A DNA stretch of 64,000 bases from Actinomycetota bacterium (GTDB lineage Bacteria > Actinomycetota > Acidimicrobiia > Acidimicrobiales > JAJPHD01): contig JAJPHD010000026.1 of assembly GCA_021325455.1 (NCBI GenBank), positions 1 through 64,000 of the forward strand. Direction: 5' to 3'. Of this stretch, positions 9,094 through 18,912 are shown piece after piece. The position numbers and the translations under genes are program-made. Within the stretch, counting starts at the first letter, position 1. Every line of letters starts with the position of its first letter. The notes under the pieces were generated by a model. It was not told the DNA's origin, ran no database searches, and was given only the letters and a program-made list of their open reading frames with translations.

Positions 9094-9425
9094 GCCTGGA
9101 CAGGCCCCTGTGCAAGCCAGCTATCCATCGGCCGGTTCCGAAGCGGAGGCGGGCGAAGCTACGTCCGCCGTTGATCAGTGCACTGCGTACGCATGCCCTG
9201 TGCTGCCCTACGCACCAGCGACGCTGCCAGGAAGCCCGCCGCAAACCCGCTGCTCAGCGGCCGCACGCGCCGCGCCACCCTGCCACGACGTGCCCTATGC
9301 AGCCTTGAGAAGGCCCCGAGAAAAACACCCGAGAAACCCGCCCCTCCGACGACCGCCGGAACGAGAAACCGCTGGTCAGGCGCCTGCACCCCTGCACGAG
9401 GTTCGCGCTCGACCAGCGGTCGTAG
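9094..9425. other. Intergenic stretch beside the tRNA, no gene recognised
   Basis: About 330 bases between the transposase remnant and the 3' end of the tRNA gene. I see no credible gene on either strand and no second copy of the tRNA 3' end that would serve as an attachment site. Confidence 0.4.
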
Positions 9426-9499
<74 letters not shown>

Positions 9500-9607
9500 T
9501 CGTTGCCCCTATCATAGCAGGTGTCCCGCCCCGGCTCACATCGCCTCGGTCCCGACCTGGCACCGGGCCCTCGGACCCCCGACTAGCCCGCCCGTCTGCC
9601 AACGAGG

Positions 9608-12600
9608 CTAGGCCGCCGCCGTGGTCGAGGTGGTCCCACTGCCGCCCGTGGAGCCGGAACCGGACGGCCGCTGGCTGGTCCCCGACGCCTGGTTCTCCAG
9701 CTTCTGGGCCTGCTCGAGCAGCTGCTGGGCCACGTTCACCTCGTGCTGGTAGCCCGACAGGTCCCGCTGGCCCAGGTCCGCCTGTGCTTGGGCAAGGGCC
9801 GTGTCTGCTTGCTGGATGAGCGAAGCCACCGCCGGCGAAAGGGCTCCTGCCCCCGGCGACCCTCCCGGTGAGGTCACACCGCTCGTGTAACCGAGGCCGG
9901 GCACAGGCCGGCCCAGCAGCTCGGCCATCGCCTCGGCCAGGGTCGGGGCCATGACGTAGCGGTCGCCGTAGCCGACTATCACCCTTTGCACCTGGGGGAG
10001 CAGGGGACCCTGGCCCGAATAGACGTAGACCGGCCTCACATAGACCAGGGACTGACCCACGGGCACCATGAGGACCGTGCCCAGCAGGACCTGTGACCCG
10101 TGGCGGCCCAGAGCAGTGATGGCCGAGGCGATCTTGGGGTTCTGCATGGCCTCGGTGTCCATGAGCCCAGGCGCGGCGTGCTGTGCCCCACCCGGAACCT
10201 GGTACAGCTCGAGCTGCCCGTTGCCGTAGCTCCCCGGCGTGGACCGGGCCACGACGAAGCCCGTCAGGTCCTCCCGGCTGGCCCCTGAGGGCCCGTCCAC
10301 GTAGGCCTCGGTCAGGTTGAAGGTCAGAGAGGAATCGTCGGGGAGCCGGCTCACCTGGTAGATGGGCGGCATGGGACGAAGGCTGCGGGTGCCCCCCGCC
10401 AGCATCCCCGTGTCGGCCAGGGTGGACGAGGACCCGGAGGCCGCCGCTCCCACGGCCTCCTGCCCCGAGGACGCCGTCCCCCCGCTGCCAGCTGCCTGCC
10501 CGCCCCCCGACCCCAGCCCCGACGCCGCCGCCGACCCCGAGCTGCTGCCATTCGCCGGCGCCACCGGACCCTCACCCGGGTCTGGTGCCAGGCTCCACGC
10601 CCCGCTGCCGGCGTAGAAGGCGTCAGGGCTGGTCACGTGGTAGCGCCCCAGCATGGCTACCTGCACGGCGAAGAGGTCGTAGGGGTAGCGGAGCTGGGCC
10701 TTGAGGGCCACCGGCATCCTGGACGCCGGCGTGAACAGGTGGGGGAAGGCGCGCTCCCACGCCCGGATGACCGGGTCGTGCGGGTTCACGACGTAGAAGG
10801 TCATGGCCCCGGAGTAGGCGTCGATCACCACCTTCACCGAGTCCCGCACGTAGTTGAAGGACCGGTCCAGCCCGCTCCCCGCTGGCAGTGCCTGGGTGTC
10901 CCCCTCCGCCGCGTACGGGTAGTAGTCGGTGGTGGTGTACGCGTCCATGACGTAGAGGATCCGGCCATTCGCAATGACCGGGTACGGGCTCGAGTCGTAG
11001 GCGAGGAAGGGAGCCGCCATCTCCGCCCGCTGGCGGATGTCCCGGACGAAGAGCACCCGTGAGTGCCGGGTCAGCAGAGGTGAGATGAGCGGGTTCAGGG
11101 TCCCGAAGCGGAGGGCGAAGGCGGCGCGCCGCCAGAAGCCCCCGAGGGCCACTCCCCCGCCACCGTGGTAATGCCCCTCAACCGCCGTCCCGCCCCCGGA
11201 CTGGTATTCCAGCTCGGGCTGCTTGGAGTCGGCGATCACATATCCGGACAGCCCGGTCCCGAAATAGACAGCTGGCTGTCGTATCACCGGCGCGCCCCGA
11301 GAGGAAACAGGGGGCACGTCCCTCACGACAAAGAAGGGGTTTCCTTGCGCCGTTGCCTGGTTGGCAGGAGAGAGCACGGCGCCGTTCCCATGGGTGTACT
11401 GCAGGTGCTCGTTGACCCAGGTGCGCAGGGAGGAGGGCAGGTCCGCTATCTGGCGGACCGACAGGATCGTCGGGGTGAGGGCCCCGTCTAGGTTGTAACG
11501 GTCCAGGCCGGTGATGCCGAACTGGTAGTAGGGCCGGAGGCTCTCCAGCGTGTCGTAGGAGGTCTGGGCGAAGGCCGGGTCCCAGAGGCGCACGTCCCGC
11601 AAAGTGGCCATGTCGTTGGACGCCTGCTTGAGCGTCAGCTGCGAGGAGTCGGCGAAGTGCTGCACCTTCACGCCGTCAAGGCCCATGGCCACCCGTGTGG
11701 CGCTGATGTTCCTGGCCAGGTAGGGCCTCTCCTTGGCCAGCTGTGCCGGCTGGACGGTGAAACCCTGGACCGCAGCCGGATAGATGGCTCCCAAGACCAG
11801 GGAGACCAGGCCCCACAGCCCCACGGCGATGGCGGGGAGTACCCAGCCCGGACGCCTCATGTTGGCCAGGAGGACCGCCGCGCACACCAGGGCCACGAAG
11901 ACCAGCAGGTCCAGGCCGGGCAGGCGGGCGTGAACATCGGTGTAGAAGGCGCCCTTCTGCAACCCATGGGTGGATAGGTCGAGCTGGTAGCGCGCCAACC
12001 AGTAGCCGGCCGCCTTGACCACCGCCAGCACGGCCAGCAGTGCTGACAAATGGGCCTTGGCCCCCGAGCTCACCCGCTGGCCCGGTCCCTGGAGCCGGAT
12101 GCTCCCGGTGAGGTAGTGGGCCAGGGCCACGGCCACGGTGATGACGGTGGCGGCCACGAAGGCCCAACCCACGAGGAAGGAGAGGAACGGCAGGCGGAAC
12201 ACGAAGAAGCCGATGTCCTGGTGGAACAGCGGGTCACGGACGCCGAAGGGGACGCCGTAGGAGAAGAGGAGCCAGCTCTGCCACTCAGCCGAAGCCCCGG
12301 AGCCAGCCGCCAGGCCCAGGATCGCTGATGCCACGGTCCGGATCAGGACGGGACGGCGGGCGGTGAAGATCCGGTACCGCTGGACCACCTCGTCATCCGA
12401 CCGGAGCGCGGCGAGGGGGGGCGCCAGGCGGTCGACCAGGGCCAGATTGGCCCAGATGCCCACGAAGAAGGCGGCCGAGAAGGCCAGGGCCAAGGCGACC
12501 TTGGTCTCCACCATCCGGGCCCAGACCTGGGTGATGTGGAGGGAGGAGAACCACAGGCCGTCGGTGAGGAGATCGGCGATGCCCCGCAGCGAGAGCAGGA

Positions 12601-12694
12601 GCGCCACCAGGATCCCGATGCTGACGGCCACCCCCACCCGGCCCCCGGGGTAGCGCCAGTGCCGGCGCCTCACGTCCATGGGCCGTACCCGCAC
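9608..12694 (-). CDS. UPF0182 family large membrane protein
   Basis: 1028 residues, matching the usual ~950-1000 of UPF0182 (COG1615). The N-terminal third has seven or so hydrophobic segments starting with VGVAVSIGILVALLLSL, and the conserved LTDGLWFSSL and RPYLARNISATRVAMGLD blocks are clear; the large remainder is predicted to be outside the membrane. A glycine/serine-rich low-complexity insert lies near residues 705-760 and a coiled, serine/glycine-rich tail at the end. The function of the family is unknown. Start is GTG at 12694 or ATG at 12679 (MDVRRRHW). It lies downstream of the sugar-import operon, with a 140-nt gap. Confidence 0.9.
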   Translation of the reverse strand: MRVRPMDVRRRHWRYPGGRVGVAVSIGILVALLLSLRGIADLLTDGLWFSSLHITQVWARMVETKVALALAFSAAFFVGIWANLALVDRLAPPLAALRSDDEVVQRYRIFTARRPVLIRTVASAILGLAAGSGASAEWQSWLLFSYGVPFGVRDPLFHQDIGFFVFRLPFLSFLVGWAFVAATVITVAVALAHYLTGSIRLQGPGQRVSSGAKAHLSALLAVLAVVKAAGYWLARYQLDLSTHGLQKGAFYTDVHARLPGLDLLVFVALVCAAVLLANMRRPGWVLPAIAVGLWGLVSLVLGAIYPAAVQGFTVQPAQLAKERPYLARNISATRVAMGLDGVKVQHFADSSQLTLKQASNDMATLRDVRLWDPAFAQTSYDTLESLRPYYQFGITGLDRYNLDGALTPTILSVRQIADLPSSLRTWVNEHLQYTHGNGAVLSPANQATAQGNPFFVVRDVPPVSSRGAPVIRQPAVYFGTGLSGYVIADSKQPELEYQSGGGTAVEGHYHGGGGVALGGFWRRAAFALRFGTLNPLISPLLTRHSRVLFVRDIRQRAEMAAPFLAYDSSPYPVIANGRILYVMDAYTTTDYYPYAAEGDTQALPAGSGLDRSFNYVRDSVKVVIDAYSGAMTFYVVNPHDPVIRAWERAFPHLFTPASRMPVALKAQLRYPYDLFAVQVAMLGRYHVTSPDAFYAGSGAWSLAPDPGEGPVAPANGSSSGSAAASGLGSGGGQAAGSGGTASSGQEAVGAAASGSSSTLADTGMLAGGTRSLRPMPPIYQVSRLPDDSSLTFNLTEAYVDGPSGASREDLTGFVVARSTPGSYGNGQLELYQVPGGAQHAAPGLMDTEAMQNPKIASAITALGRHGSQVLLGTVLMVPVGQSLVYVRPVYVYSGQGPLLPQVQRVIVGYGDRYVMAPTLAEAMAELLGRPVPGLGYTSGVTSPGGSPGAGALSPAVASLIQQADTALAQAQADLGQRDLSGYQHEVNVAQQLLEQAQKLENQASGTSQRPSGSGSTGGSGTTSTTAAA

Positions 12695-12834
12695 GCTGGG
12701 CCAGCTTACGCCCGACCCCTACCCTCGAGGCAGCGCCCGACAGCTCTACTCGGCGACCGCTCTTGGCCCCCCCGCCACAGGGCACCCTTGGCCATCTGCC
12801 ACCAGGGAGGTGGGGTGGCCCACACGGCCCGTCG

Positions 12835-14031
12835 CTAGTCCCAGATGGCCGCCCCGCTGTCCAGGTCGAAGAAGTGCAGCCGCTCGGTGTCCACCTGGAA
12901 GGTGACCCGCTCCCCTGCCTTTATCCCCGAACGCGGGTCCACCCGAGCCACGCCTTCGGCCAGCGCCTCACGCCCCACCGGGCCCGACGCCCCCAGGGTC
13001 TCGAGACCCTCGTCCTCGGTGGCCGAGATGGCGTCCTCGGAGCGCACCCTGGTGGCGTCCAGGCCGAAATGGACCTGCAGCTCGTTGCCGAGCGCCTCCA
13101 CGAGCTCCACGTCCCCCACCAGAGTGGAGCCCGATGGGGCTCCCGCGCCGGGGGCCGACAGGTGCTCGGGCCGTATGCCCACCACCACCTTGCGGTCCTG
13201 GTAGCGGGACAGCCCCGGGCGGGCCGTCAGCACCACCTCGGGGAGCGCCAGCGACTGGTTGCCCAGGCGCACCGCCGACCGGTCGGCCGCCAGCACCCCT
13301 TCATAGAGGTTCATGGCGGGCGAGCCGATGAAAGCTGCCACAAAGAGGTTGGCCGGGTGGTCGTAGAGCCGCTGGGGAGGTTCGCACTGCTGCAGGTGGC
13401 CGAGGCGCAGCACGGCCACCCGGTCCCCCATGGTCATGGCCTCGGTCTGGTCGTGGGTGACGTAGAAGGTGGCCACCCCGAGCCGGCGCTGGACCCGGGA
13501 GATCTCGGCTCGCATCTGGACCCGCAGCTTGGCGTCCAGGTTCGACAGCGGCTCGTCCATCAGGAAGACCGAGGGCTCTCGGACTATGGCCCTTCCCATG
13601 GCCACCCGCTGGCGCTGGCCCCCCGAGAGCTGCCCCGGCTTGCGGGACAGGTGCTCGGACAGGCCCAGGATCTGGGCCGCCTCGGCCACCCGGGCCTTGA
13701 TCTGGGACTTGGGCATCTTGCGCAGCTTCAGGGCGAAGCCGATGTTCTCCGCCACCGTCATGTGCGGATAGAGGGCGTAGTTCTGGAACACCATGGCCAC
13801 GTCCCGGTCCTTGGGCGACAGGTCGTTCACCACCCGTCCCCCCACTCTCACCGTGCCCGAGGTGATCTCCTCCAGCCCCGCCACCATGCGCAGAGCCGTG
13901 GTCTTGCCGCACCCCGACGGGCCCACCAGGACCATGAACTCACCCTCGGCCACCTCGAGGTCGAGACCGGCCACCGCCGTGGTCCCGTTGGGGTAGACCT
14001 TGGACACCTGCTCCAGGCTCACCTGGGCCAT
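12835..14031 (-). CDS. ABC sugar transporter ATP-binding protein (MalK/UgpC/MsmK type)
   Basis: 398 residues. Walker A GPSGCGKTT, Q-loop VFQNYALYPHMTVAENI, signature LSGGQRQRVAMGRAI, Walker B VFLMDEPLSNLD and the switch histidine YVTHDQTEAMTM are intact; the C-terminal ~130 residues form the OB-fold regulatory domain (VVVGIRPEHL) typical of carbohydrate-uptake ATPases. The ATG at 14031 is chosen because an AAGGGAGGG ribosome binding site lies just before it. It is the last gene of the operon encoding the binding protein, two permeases and a GH13 glucosidase, and should energise that importer. Confidence 0.93.
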   Translation of the reverse strand: MAQVSLEQVSKVYPNGTTAVAGLDLEVAEGEFMVLVGPSGCGKTTALRMVAGLEEITSGTVRVGGRVVNDLSPKDRDVAMVFQNYALYPHMTVAENIGFALKLRKMPKSQIKARVAEAAQILGLSEHLSRKPGQLSGGQRQRVAMGRAIVREPSVFLMDEPLSNLDAKLRVQMRAEISRVQRRLGVATFYVTHDQTEAMTMGDRVAVLRLGHLQQCEPPQRLYDHPANLFVAAFIGSPAMNLYEGVLAADRSAVRLGNQSLALPEVVLTARPGLSRYQDRKVVVGIRPEHLSAPGAGAPSGSTLVGDVELVEALGNELQVHFGLDATRVRSEDAISATEDEGLETLGASGPVGREALAEGVARVDPRSGIKAGERVTFQVDTERLHFFDLDSGAAIWD

Positions 14032-14092
14032 CTCGCCCTCCCTTCTCGGCCTAGCAAGATCGTGCCTCGTCCCACTGGCTCTCCGCATCCAC

Positions 14093-15655
14093 TCACGACG
14101 GCCTTCCCACGACCACCGCCCCCCATGGCCCCAGCACCCCGTCCTCCAGCGCCCCAGGGCTGCTGGACACGAGCAGCGGGCCGTCCGGCAGCTCTACCGG
14201 TGCCCCTTCGTCGGACAGGTTGACCGCCACCGTGGCCTCCCCCACGCCGTAGACCCAGAGCCGGTCTCCCACCGCCACCTCCTCATACCTGCCCCCGGTG
14301 GGGATCATGCCGTCACGGCGCAAGGAGAGCAGCCGGCGGGTGAGGGAGAGGAGCGAACCGGGGTCCTCCCGCTGGTCGGCCACGTTCACCTGAAGGCAGT
14401 CGCCCACGGGCAGCCAGGGCCGTGGGGCCGAGGTGAACCCGCACCCGGGGCCGGCCTCCCACTGCATCGGCGTACGGGCCCGGTCGCGGGGGGGCTGGCC
14501 CTCCGGGTCGCCCAGGCCCATCCGGTCACGCGCCTCGGCGACCGGCACGTCCACGTCGGCCATGCCGATCTCGTCCCCGTAGTAGAGGACGACAGTGCCC
14601 GGCAAGGTGCACAGGAGGACCAGAGCAGCCCCGGCCCGGCTGCGCTCGCCGGCACACCACCGGCTCACCAGGCGGGAGACGTCGTGGTTGGACCCCGTCC
14701 ACACGGGGCAGGCCCCCTCGGGGAGAGCGCCCATGGTCTCCCTCACCACCCGGGCCAGGCAGGGGGCGTTGAAATCGGAGAAGAGGAAGGAGAAGTTGAA
14801 GGCCAGGTGCAGCTCGTCGCCGTCGCCGTAGAAGGCGGCCAGCTGGTGGGGGTCGAACACCCAGGTCTCGCCCAGGAGGACCCGGGCAGGGTCGTAGCTG
14901 TCGGCTATGCGCCGCCATCGCCGGTAGATGTCGTGCACCTCGGGGCGGTTGGCGCTGTACACCCTGCGCAGCCCGTGGCGCCCCGCCATGGGGTGGTCGT
15001 CCTCGGAGGCGGGGGGGTCGTCGCGCAGCAGGGCGTCCTTCACCAGCCCGTGGGCCACGTCGATGCGGAACCCCGCCACGCCACGGTCGAACCACCAGCG
15101 CAGTATGTCGTCAAAGCGTTCCCCCACCTCGGGGTTCCACCAGTTGAGGTCGGGCTGGGCAGGGAGGAACTGGTGCAGGTAGTACTGGCCGCTGGATGGG
15201 TCGAGGGTCCAGGCCGGCCCGCCCCCGGCCGCCAGCCAGTTGTTCGGCGGGCCACCCCCGGGACCAGGAGGTGCCCACACGTACAGGTCGCGGTGAGGGT
15301 CGTCCGGGCCCCGCAGGGCGGCCTGGAACCAGGGATGCTCCCTGCTGGTGTGGTTGGGCACCAGGTCCAGCAACACGGCCATCCCCCTCGGGCGGGCCTC
15401 GGCGATGAGGTCCTCCAGGTCCCCCATGGTGCCCAGGGCGGGGTCCACCCCCAGGTAGTCCGAGACGTCGTACCCCCAGTCCTCGTTGGGCGAGGGCATG
15501 GTGGGTGAGAGCCAGATGCCGTCGATGCCCAGCCAGGACAGGTAGTCCAGGCGCTGCGTGATGCCGGCCAGGTCGCCCACCCCGTCCCCGTCGGAGTCCA
15601 TGAAGGACCGGACGTACACCTGGTAGATGGCTCCCCCCTGCCACCACTGCCCCAC
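14093..15655 (-). CDS. GH13 alpha-glucosidase (oligo-1,6-glucosidase-like)
   Basis: 520 residues, a normal length for family GH13 glucosidases. The four conserved regions are visible: DLVPNH (I), GFRIDVAHGL with the nucleophile aspartate (II), LLGETWVF with the acid/base glutamate (III) and SNHDVSR (IV). The QPDLNWWNPEV segment is characteristic of the oligo-1,6-glucosidase/alpha-glucosidase subfamilies. No signal peptide: it starts GTG-GGG-CAG and should act in the cytoplasm on imported malto- or trehalose-like sugars. The start overlaps the permease stop (TAGTG), so it is translationally coupled to the importer. The track's longer ORF reads through the permease in another frame. Confidence 0.92.
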   Translation of the reverse strand: MGQWWQGGAIYQVYVRSFMDSDGDGVGDLAGITQRLDYLSWLGIDGIWLSPTMPSPNEDWGYDVSDYLGVDPALGTMGDLEDLIAEARPRGMAVLLDLVPNHTSREHPWFQAALRGPDDPHRDLYVWAPPGPGGGPPNNWLAAGGGPAWTLDPSSGQYYLHQFLPAQPDLNWWNPEVGERFDDILRWWFDRGVAGFRIDVAHGLVKDALLRDDPPASEDDHPMAGRHGLRRVYSANRPEVHDIYRRWRRIADSYDPARVLLGETWVFDPHQLAAFYGDGDELHLAFNFSFLFSDFNAPCLARVVRETMGALPEGACPVWTGSNHDVSRLVSRWCAGERSRAGAALVLLCTLPGTVVLYYGDEIGMADVDVPVAEARDRMGLGDPEGQPPRDRARTPMQWEAGPGCGFTSAPRPWLPVGDCLQVNVADQREDPGSLLSLTRRLLSLRRDGMIPTGGRYEEVAVGDRLWVYGVGEATVAVNLSDEGAPVELPDGPLLVSSSPGALEDGVLGPWGAVVVGRPS

Positions 15656-16527
15656 TACTTGAGGGCTCCTGCCGTGAGGCCGGTCACGATGCGGCGCTGG
15701 GCCAGGAGCACGAGGCCTGCCACCGGGAGGGTGACGATGACCACGGCGGCGTCGATCAGGTTGTAGAAGATCTGGAACTGGCTCTGGCCGTAGTTGACGA
15801 TGGCCAGCGGGGCGGTGAAGTGGGGGGAGCTCGTGATGAAGGACACGGCAAAGGTGAAGTCGTTCCAGGCCAGGATGAACGAGAGGATGGCCGCCGTGAA
15901 CACCCCCGGCACGGCCACCGGGATGACCACCCGCCACAGGGCCTGCAGGCGCGTGGCTCCGTCGACCATGGCCGCCTCCTCCAGGTCCTTGGGGATCTGG
16001 GCGAAGAAGTTCTTGAGCAGCCAGGTGGCGATGGGGAGGGTGTAAACGAAGTAGACGATGATGAGGGGGTAGATCGAGTCGATGAAGCCGAAGTCCCGGT
16101 ACACGAGGAAGAGCGGGCCCACCATGGCCAGGGGAGGGAAGAAGCCGGCCAGCAGTATGAAGCCGAGGATCGCCCCGCCACCCCGGACCGGGAGGCGGGC
16201 CAGGGCGTAGCCGGCCAGGGACGAGAACACGATCGTCACGAAGGTGGTCGCCAGCGAGACGATGGCGCTGTTGAGCAGAGGCCTCCCGAAGTGCTCCTGC
16301 TTGAACACGTTCACGAAGTTCTGGAAGGTGAGGTGCGGCGGCAGCAGGCTGGAGACGCCCTGGGAGAACTCTGCCGTGGTCTCGAGCGAGGTGCGCACGA
16401 TCCAGTAGAAGGGAAAGAGGGCCACCCCCAGCACGACGAGGACAGCCAGGTACAGCAGCGCCTGGCGCCACACCAGTCGCGGCCAGCGCCTGGCCGGCGC
16501 CCTGGGCCTCACGGCGACAGCTGTCAT
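15655..16527 (-). CDS. ABC sugar permease, MalG/LacG type
   Basis: 290 residues with six membrane segments beginning at LLYLAVLVVLGVALFPFYWIV and the cytoplasmic EAA loop EEAAMVDGATRLQALWRVVIPVAVPG that contacts the ATPase. It starts with ATG overlapping the stop of the partner permease (ATGA), and its own stop overlaps the glucosidase start. It forms the inner-membrane channel with the 16524-17477 product. Confidence 0.93.
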   Translation of the reverse strand: MTAVAVRPRAPARRWPRLVWRQALLYLAVLVVLGVALFPFYWIVRTSLETTAEFSQGVSSLLPPHLTFQNFVNVFKQEHFGRPLLNSAIVSLATTFVTIVFSSLAGYALARLPVRGGGAILGFILLAGFFPPLAMVGPLFLVYRDFGFIDSIYPLIIVYFVYTLPIATWLLKNFFAQIPKDLEEAAMVDGATRLQALWRVVIPVAVPGVFTAAILSFILAWNDFTFAVSFITSSPHFTAPLAIVNYGQSQFQIFYNLIDAAVVIVTLPVAGLVLLAQRRIVTGLTAGALK

Positions 16528-17477
16528 GTGCTGGGCCTCAGCACCTTCACGTAGATGCCGGCGATGATGAGCGAGAGCACTACCAGCATGATGGCGATGG
16601 CCCCCCCGTAGCCGAAGTTGAACTGGTTGATGAAGGCCTGGTAGTCGAGGAAGGACAGGGTCTCTGTGCTGGTCCCCGGCCCCCCGCCGGTCATGATGTA
16701 GATCACGTCGAAGATGAGGAAGGCCTGCAGGGTGCGGAACACCAGGGCCACCAGCAGGGCCGGCTTGAGCAGGGGCAGGGTCATGCGCCGGAAGGACTGC
16801 CAGGCACTGGCCCCGTCGATCCTGGCTGCCTCGTAGACCTCGTCGGGTATCACCTGGAGCCCCGCCAGCAGGATGATGGCGATGAACGGCACGTTCTTCC
16901 AGGCGTCAGCCACGAACACCGCCGTCCAGGACGTCCACTGCCCTGTGAGCCAGCTGATGTTCGACCCGGGAAGGTGAAGCTGGCCGAGCAGGTAGTCGAC
17001 GAACCCGCTGCGGGGGTCGAACATCGTCTTCCACAGCATGGCCGAGACCACGGTGGGGACGGCCCAGGGGACCAGGATGGCCGCCCGTACCAGGCCCCGG
17101 CCCGGGAAGGCCTTGTTGATCAGCACGGCCAGGCCCAGGCCCACCACCATCTCGAAGGCCACGGACACCGCCGTGAAGCCGAGGGTGCGCACCAGGGACC
17201 CGAGGAAACCCTGCTGGGTGAACAGGTCGGCGTAGTTCTTGAGCCCCGAGAAGCCGTGGGGCCCAGGCTGGTTCAAGATGACGTTGTGGAAGGAGTTCCA
17301 GAAGTTGTAGACGAGCGGGAAGGCCGTCACGAACAGCAGGACGATCACCGTGGGAGCCACCATCAGGTAGCCCAAGCGCCTTTCCCGCCTCACCAGAGCG
17401 GTGGTCCTGCCCCGTCCCCCCTCCTGGGGTGACGGCGTCCCGGGCTCCGCCCGGGGCACCGCCACCGTCTGAGCCAT
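16524..17477 (-). CDS. ABC sugar permease, MalF/UgpA type
   Basis: 317 residues. After a short cytoplasmic N-terminus the first membrane segment is YLMVAPTVIVLLFVTAFPLVYNFW; the EAA loop is YEAARIDGASAWQSFRRMTLPLLKP, and the C-terminal part ends with a last membrane helix. It is the second channel subunit of the alpha-glucoside importer, lying 53 nt after the binding-protein gene and overlapping the next permease by 4 nt. Confidence 0.93.
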   Translation of the reverse strand: MAQTVAVPRAEPGTPSPQEGGRGRTTALVRRERRLGYLMVAPTVIVLLFVTAFPLVYNFWNSFHNVILNQPGPHGFSGLKNYADLFTQQGFLGSLVRTLGFTAVSVAFEMVVGLGLAVLINKAFPGRGLVRAAILVPWAVPTVVSAMLWKTMFDPRSGFVDYLLGQLHLPGSNISWLTGQWTSWTAVFVADAWKNVPFIAIILLAGLQVIPDEVYEAARIDGASAWQSFRRMTLPLLKPALLVALVFRTLQAFLIFDVIYIMTGGGPGTSTETLSFLDYQAFINQFNFGYGGAIAIMLVVLSLIIAGIYVKVLRPST

Positions 17478-17530
17478 TCCCTAGATCCTCCGGCCCTGCC
17501 CGCCCGTGGGGGCCCGGTCCGGCCCGGCCA

Positions 17531-18835
17531 TCATCCGCCAGCCAGGGACTTGACCTGCGAGGCCGCCTTGGCCAGCGCCTTCTGGGGGGTGGTGAGGTTG
17601 GCGAAGACCGAGGACAGCATGTCCTGCAGGTCGGAGGAGATCTGGGGGTACTTGGGGCTGACGGGCCGGGGCTGGGCGTCGGCGGCCAGCACCTTCACCT
17701 CCCTGAAGTACGGGGCCTTGGAGTAGAGGGCCGACGTATAGGCAGAGGGCCGGGACGGCGGGTCCCCGGTGGCCAGCGCCCTGGTGATCTCGGTCTTGGG
17801 GCTGGTCAGGTACTGGATGAGCTTCCAGGCTGCCGCCTTGTGCGTGCTCTTGGCGTTGATGGCGAGCATCTCACCGCCCAGGGCCGACCCCTTGGTGGGG
17901 AAGGGGATGAAGCCCGTGTGGCCCTCCGCCGGCCCGCCCTTGAGGGTGGAGAAGACGAAGGGGTAGTTGATGGCGAAGGCGGTGTGGCCCGAGGAGAACT
18001 CAGCCTGGACCTGGCCCTCCTGCCACCCCGTGACCGCCTGGGGCGACACGTGGGTCGTGTAGATGGCGTCGTGCAGGAACTCCAGTGCCTTCAAGTTGGC
18101 CGGCGTGTCCAGGTTCGAGGGGTTGAGCTTGCCCCCGAAGCCTGACAGGACAGTCAGGTAGGCGGTAACCGCTCCCTCGTACTTGGCCCCCTCGAAGGCC
18201 AGTCCCTCCTTCAGCGAATGGTCCTTCTTCATGGCCGCCAGGGCGTCGGCCATCAGCTGGGCCGCGCTCTTGGGCGGGGTCTTGACCAGGTCGGTGCGGT
18301 AGAAGACCCCCTCGGGGTTGTCGAACCAGGGGATGGCATAGGTCTTGCCCTTGTACTGGCCCGCCTTGACCTCGCCCTGGAAGTACTGGCTCACGTTGGG
18401 GTGGTAGCTGTCCAGGGCCTGCACCCAGCCGGCCTGGGCGAAGGCGGCAGGGTAGGTGACGTCCGACTCGAAGACGTCCGGCGTGGACGACCCGGCGATG
18501 AAGTCGTGCTCGAGCTGGGAGAGGTAGGTCGTGGAGTTGGGGGACAGCACCTGGATCTTGACGGTGATGTTGGGGTTGGCCTTCATGAAGGCGTTCACCG
18601 CTGCCTGCGTGGCCTTTCCCTCGGGCCCGAGCCCGGACTCGGCGAACACGATGGTCTGCTTGCCAAGGGCCGCCGCGCTGCTGCTGGGCGAGCTCGACGG
18701 CGTGCTGCTCGGGGGCGTGCTGCTGGACGTCGTCGTCTTGGACGTCCCGCCACAGGCCGCTGCCACGAGCGCCACCCCTGCCAGCCCGGCTACCACCCGC
18801 CGGTGGCCCCTCATCCACTTGCGAACCGCAGCCAC
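17531..18835 (-). CDS. Extracellular sugar-binding lipoprotein (family 1)
   Basis: 434 residues starting at GTG (VAAVRKWM), preceded by GGAGAGAGG. A signal peptide with lipobox VALVAAACGG anchors it at the outer face of the membrane; a serine/threonine/proline-rich linker follows (about residues 25-50), and the mature part is a type I sugar-binding fold (MalE/UgpB-like) with the NP-I-V and PDVFESDVTYPAAFAQAGW stretches. It is the first gene of the importer operon and would deliver malto-oligosaccharide-like substrates; the exact sugar is not readable from sequence. Confidence 0.92.
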   Translation of the reverse strand: MAAVRKWMRGHRRVVAGLAGVALVAAACGGTSKTTTSSSTPPSSTPSSSPSSSAAALGKQTIVFAESGLGPEGKATQAAVNAFMKANPNITVKIQVLSPNSTTYLSQLEHDFIAGSSTPDVFESDVTYPAAFAQAGWVQALDSYHPNVSQYFQGEVKAGQYKGKTYAIPWFDNPEGVFYRTDLVKTPPKSAAQLMADALAAMKKDHSLKEGLAFEGAKYEGAVTAYLTVLSGFGGKLNPSNLDTPANLKALEFLHDAIYTTHVSPQAVTGWQEGQVQAEFSSGHTAFAINYPFVFSTLKGGPAEGHTGFIPFPTKGSALGGEMLAINAKSTHKAAAWKLIQYLTSPKTEITRALATGDPPSRPSAYTSALYSKAPYFREVKVLAADAQPRPVSPKYPQISSDLQDMLSSVFANLTTPQKALAKAASQVKSLAGG

Positions 18836-18912
18836 GTTTCCTCTCTCCCCGGCCCGCAGGCCGCACTTGCCTCTACGCAACGGGGGCCGCCTGATGCGGC
18901 CCTGAAGGGATA

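Noticed and set aside
15656-16471. Upstream extension of the GH13 glucosidase ORF
   Set aside because: Reads the permease gene out of frame; the GH13 fold begins at the GTG overlapping the permease stop.
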